DNA of 36,170 nucleotides from CAZTYI01 sp964466185. Lineage in GTDB: Bacteria; Chlamydiota; Chlamydiia; Chlamydiales; SM23-39. This document shows, piece after piece, positions 33,421 to 36,170 of this stretch. A model generated the notes under the pieces. It made no database searches. It was not told the origin of the DNA and saw nothing but the letters and a program-made list of their open reading frames with translations. Numbering within the stretch: the stretch's first letter is position 1; every line of letters begins with the position of its first letter. The stretch lies in the NCBI GenBank assembly GCA_964466185.1, contig CAYXMS010000012.1, positions 1 to 36,170 on the forward strand, read 5' to 3'. A program made the translations under genes and the position numbers.

Positions 33421-36170
33421 TTACATAGCTTTTTTTTGCTTCTGGGAGTGCTTATATTTATTTTTAATCTTTTTCAGCTTATAAGTTTTTTGGCCGCAGT
33501 TTTCTTTTTGCAAAGAAATATGTTTCTCGAAAACAGCTGGTTTTTTGGCTTTTTGTTTTAATTTTTTCTTCTTTTTCTTTTCTTTTTCTTCTTTTTGCCA
33601 CCAGCGCAGATTTTCCAGCTTGGAAGCTTTTTTATTCTCAGTTTTATTTATCAACCGCTCTTTTGCATCCATAGCAGTTTTTTCGTCTTTAATATGCAAA
33701 TTCTTTTGCAGATATTCAAATGGCAGAACTGTTTTCATTTGCTCCTGCAGTCTTTTTCCATAGCCTTTTCCCAAATAAGTCCTGTCAGTAATTTTTTCTG
33801 CCCCTTTAAAAGGAGTTGTATCGGTTAAAAAGAAACCCCCATCTTTTTTCCACCAATAATGGGTTCTAGAATCTCTAATCATTAACATTTCCAATAAATA
33901 ATCCTGCGGTAAAATCACATCGGCTACCAATTTCTCCAACTCTTCCGTATATTCTTTACCATAAAAAATTTGGTCCTGCATGGTTTGTATGGTTACCCTA
34001 TTGCTAATATTTTTTATATTAGGAAGAAAAGGAAAGATAAACCAGTCTATATTTCTGAAAAATCCAATAACTCCCTGCACCCAGCCATATCTTGAAAACT
34101 CATCATAAGAATAAGTAATCGGCCAGCTCAAGGCATAAAGATCTAATACATTATATCCAGCTTCTCCATCAATATAATCCATATATCCGTTAGGGTTGAC
34201 TTTGACCGTATCATTGCCTCCGCCTAATACAATATCATTGATTCCCGAATAGCCTCCCTCTATTAAAGTAAAACTGCCGCTGCCGCTGCCATCAATAGTC
34301 CAGTATCTGCCGACTATGCTGTTATCTACAATTCTGTTAGAAGTGCCACCACCACCGGCTAAAGTGCCTGTGATCGATCCTCCCGGATTAAAAGTAAAAA
34401 TATCTCCTTCCGTACTACTACCGATAAAATTGCCTATTTTAATAAAACCAGACCCTAAAATACCGGTAATATTACCCGCATCCTCTCCTGTAAAAGTAAT
34501 ATTAGTCCCAGTTGTTTTAGCTGAAAAATTAAAAATATTGGCTCCAAAACCACCAGCAATATAACCGATCATAGAACCTGCATCCTGAAAAATAAATGTG
34601 TCTGCTTCAGAACCTGCTATAATATTTGCTACGTCTGTAAAAGTAATCGGCAATGGGACGCCAGGAACTATGACATAACCATCTCCTTCTCCTGTAATGT
34701 AATAAGTGCAGACCAGATTGGGCCCATAAAAAGTAGAAGCTGCCGGACCAATGAAATTTTGAATGTTGGAAAAACCATTAGCCTGATCTCCATAAACACC
34801 GGTTACTGCATGATTGCCAAAATCAACAAACATCGGATCCTCATACCCAGAGTAATCTAAAGTATTATTAACACCCCCTCCGCCATCTAAAGTCCCAGAA
34901 ATGCCCACATTGGCTGCAGATCCTCCTGTTTTAATAAAAGTAAATGTATCATTGCCAGATCCGCCGACTACATTTTCAAAGTTCTGATAGTTATAAGTAT
35001 TGCCTCCGCTGGTAATAGTAAAGGTATTAAAATCAGGCCCTGAAAACGTCCAAGTCTCCCCACTATCGGTACCAGTTACCGTATCATCTGTTGCCGAACC
35101 GGCAATAAAAGTACCAATATTGGAAAAACCAGAAGCTGCATCCCCATTAATACCGGTAGCTGCCGATGTTTCCATGTTCACAGAAACAGTAGTTGTATAA
35201 GCACTCCAATCTAAGGTGTTGCTGCCACCTCCACCATCTATGGTTCCAGATAAAGTTTTGCCGTTGCTAAACACAAAACTGTCAGTACCGCTGCCTCCTA
35301 CCAAATTGCTGATATTGGAAAAACTGGATATAATACCTGTTACTATATTGCCGCTGTTATCATCTGTTATAGAAAAAGTGTGGCCAGTATTCATACCAGT
35401 GATAGTTCCATAGGCAGGGCCGCCCTCTCCGGCTCCTATTATATTGGTTATATGAGCAGCTCCTGTTAAGGTGCCGATACCAGTAGCTGACGGCATTTGC
35501 AGATTTACAGCAATTGCCGATTCGTAATCTGCATAATTTAAAATGTTGTTATTATCAGCTGCGTTTAAGTTAATCGTACCGGTTACTGTAGCTCCATCTG
35601 CAAAATCAAACCTGTTACTGTTCGTACCCCCATTAATTGTACCGATATTTAATCCGGTTGCATTAAAATCAAAATCATTATCGCCTGTCCCGCCTTCTAT
35701 TGTGGTCACTTCAATAGTATTTTCATTAAAGTTCACCTCGTTGCTTGCACTATTACAGTTTAAAGTAGTAATTTCAGTTGTGCCTGACAGAGTAAAAGTA
35801 TTCGTGCCTGTGTTGCCATTTAAAGTTGTGACCGTTCCTGCTGTCTGACCATAAGTGTTTGTTCCCCCTCCCAAATCGATTATCCCCATGGTATTGGAAA
35901 CTATAAACTCATCATTACCGCTGCCGCCGGTTAAAGTCTCCATACCTGTAAAAGTAACTACATTACCTCCGGTTGTTAATGTGCCTTCGTAATTGGCAGT
36001 AGTAGCCCATGCATTCGTGCCATCGGTCTTGATTAAAGCGTCTGCAGAAGCTTCTCCTCCTCCATTGATGGTCATAACCGGAGTGATTCCAGCATTAATA
36101 GTAAATGTATCATCCCCGGCTCCGCCGGTTAAAGTCTCTATTTCTGTAAATCCTGTAATATTTCCTTGTA
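33421..36170 (-). CDS. Giant RTX-like beta-repeat protein, C-terminal part (5' end outside window)
   Basis: The frame is open to the right edge (..TLTGGAGDDTFTINAGITPV), so at least 915 residues are seen and the start is missing. The repeat part consists of modules with GG(S/A/T)G(N/D)D-x-F-x-F motifs (GGSGNDEFIV, GGTGDNDFDF, GGSGTDSFVF, GGSGNDTFTF, GGGNDTVKV). These alternate with (N/T)LDYSxY strands and the motif TGIxGDxAxGFSNIxxFIGS. The GGxGxD pattern resembles RTX calcium-binding beta-roll repeats, though it is looser. The last 230 residues are different: a WV..VIGFFRNIDWFIFPFL segment, a conserved-looking domain (RTHYWWKKDGGFFLTDTTPF) and a very lysine-rich tail (EEKEKKKKKKLKQKAKKPAV). 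No autotransporter barrel is present. It is likely a secreted or surface protein; the route is unknown. Confidence 0.82.
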   Translation of the reverse strand, partial: QGNITGFTEIETLTGGAGDDTFTINAGITPVMTINGGGEASADALIKTDGTNAWATTANYEGTLTTGGNVVTFTGMETLTGGSGNDEFIVSNTMGIIDLGGGTNTYGQTAGTVTTLNGNTGTNTFTLSGTTEITTLNCNSASNEVNFNENTIEVTTIEGGTGDNDFDFNATGLNIGTINGGTNSNRFDFADGATVTGTINLNAADNNNILNYADYESAIAVNLQMPSATGIGTLTGAAHITNIIGAGEGGPAYGTITGMNTGHTFSITDDNSGNIVTGIISSFSNISNLVGGSGTDSFVFSNGKTLSGTIDGGGGSNTLDWSAYTTTVSVNMETSAATGINGDAASGFSNIGTFIAGSATDDTVTGTDSGETWTFSGPDFNTFTITSGGNTYNYQNFENVVGGSGNDTFTFIKTGGSAANVGISGTLDGGGGVNNTLDYSGYEDPMFVDFGNHAVTGVYGDQANGFSNIQNFIGPAASTFYGPNLVCTYYITGEGDGYVIVPGVPLPITFTDVANIIAGSEADTFIFQDAGSMIGYIAGGFGANIFNFSAKTTGTNITFTGEDAGNITGILGSGFIKIGNFIGSSTEGDIFTFNPGGSITGTLAGGGGTSNRIVDNSIVGRYWTIDGSGSGSFTLIEGGYSGINDIVLGGGNDTVKVNPNGYMDYIDGEAGYNVLDLYALSWPITYSYDEFSRYGWVQGVIGFFRNIDWFIFPFLPNIKNISNRVTIQTMQDQIFYGKEYTEELEKLVADVILPQDYLLEMLMIRDSRTHYWWKKDGGFFLTDTTPFKGAEKITDRTYLGKGYGKRLQEQMKTVLPFEYLQKNLHIKDEKTAMDAKERLINKTENKKASKLENLRWWQKEEKEKKKKKKLKQKAKKPAVFEKHISLQKENCGQKTYKLKKIKNKYKHSQKQKKAM

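Noticed and set aside
33421..36170. Polymorphic membrane protein (Pmp) autotransporter
   Set aside because: Although F-x-N-like and GG motifs occur, there is no C-terminal beta-barrel ending in an aromatic residue; the tail is lysine-rich.
1..36170. tRNA, rRNA, riboswitches and classical CRISPR arrays
   Set aside because: I looked for cloverleaf-like sequences with a GGTTCAAATCC-type arm, rRNA segments and spaced direct repeats and saw none; this is reading by eye, not a covariance scan.

Overview
The window (36,170 bases, AT-rich, one 100-base run of N) reads as chromosome of a member of the Chlamydiae, most likely an environmental lineage outside Chlamydiaceae. The evidence is gene content and order that I recognise from chlamydial genomes: dnaB - small gene - mnmG (gidA) - lplA; a tatD gene divergent from tolQ(exbB)-tolR(exbD)-tolA-like-tolB-pal-LysM lipoprotein; and a reduced type II secretion block gspD-E-F-G-H. 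These blocks lie far apart in the C. trachomatis genome as I remember it, so the window is a mosaic relative to that species. The N run and the open right end point to a draft assembly.

Layout. 1-561: wreckage of IscB elements (a collapsed iscB gene and a 5' omega-RNA fragment). 562-1732: a gene of 36-residue ankyrin-like repeats broken by the assembly gap. 2012-7329 (+): dnaB with an in-frame 139-residue mini-intein, a 31-residue ribosomal-type protein, mnmG, a small exported protein and lplA. 7595-14203 (-): rsmD, a von Willebrand A-domain membrane protein, a 939-residue exported TPR protein and a membrane TPR protein. 14316-21930 (-): a glycine-zipper lipoprotein, an OmpR-type response regulator, murI, and the Tol-Pal envelope operon. 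22041-22826 (+): tatD. 22823-29836 (-): the type II secretion operon. 29959-30408 (+): a small membrane protein. 30975-32774 (-): a membrane-anchored protein and a family 4 glycosyltransferase. 33421-36170 (-): the C-terminal part of a giant repeat protein with RTX-like GGxGND motifs and a lysine-rich tail; its N-terminus lies beyond the window.

The most interesting non-standard content is a dispersed family of structured elements. They are omega-RNA (HEARO) genes of the IscB (IS200/IS605-associated RuvC/HNH) system. I count five copies (about 382, 15125, 21200, 30409 and 33199), two decayed iscB genes (135-375 and 30707-30960) and at least two nested-palindrome right ends (14248-14287 and 32865-32908). 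No intact iscB gene is present. One copy is a complete solo omega-RNA joined directly to a right end (a miniature element), one divergent copy keeps its hairpins through paired changes, and one has been captured as the last 22 codons of tolQ.

Functionally the ordinary genes cover replication (DnaB), tRNA and rRNA modification (MnmG, RsmD), lipoylation (LplA), peptidoglycan precursor supply (MurI), outer-membrane tethering and constriction (Tol-Pal), and protein export (Gsp).
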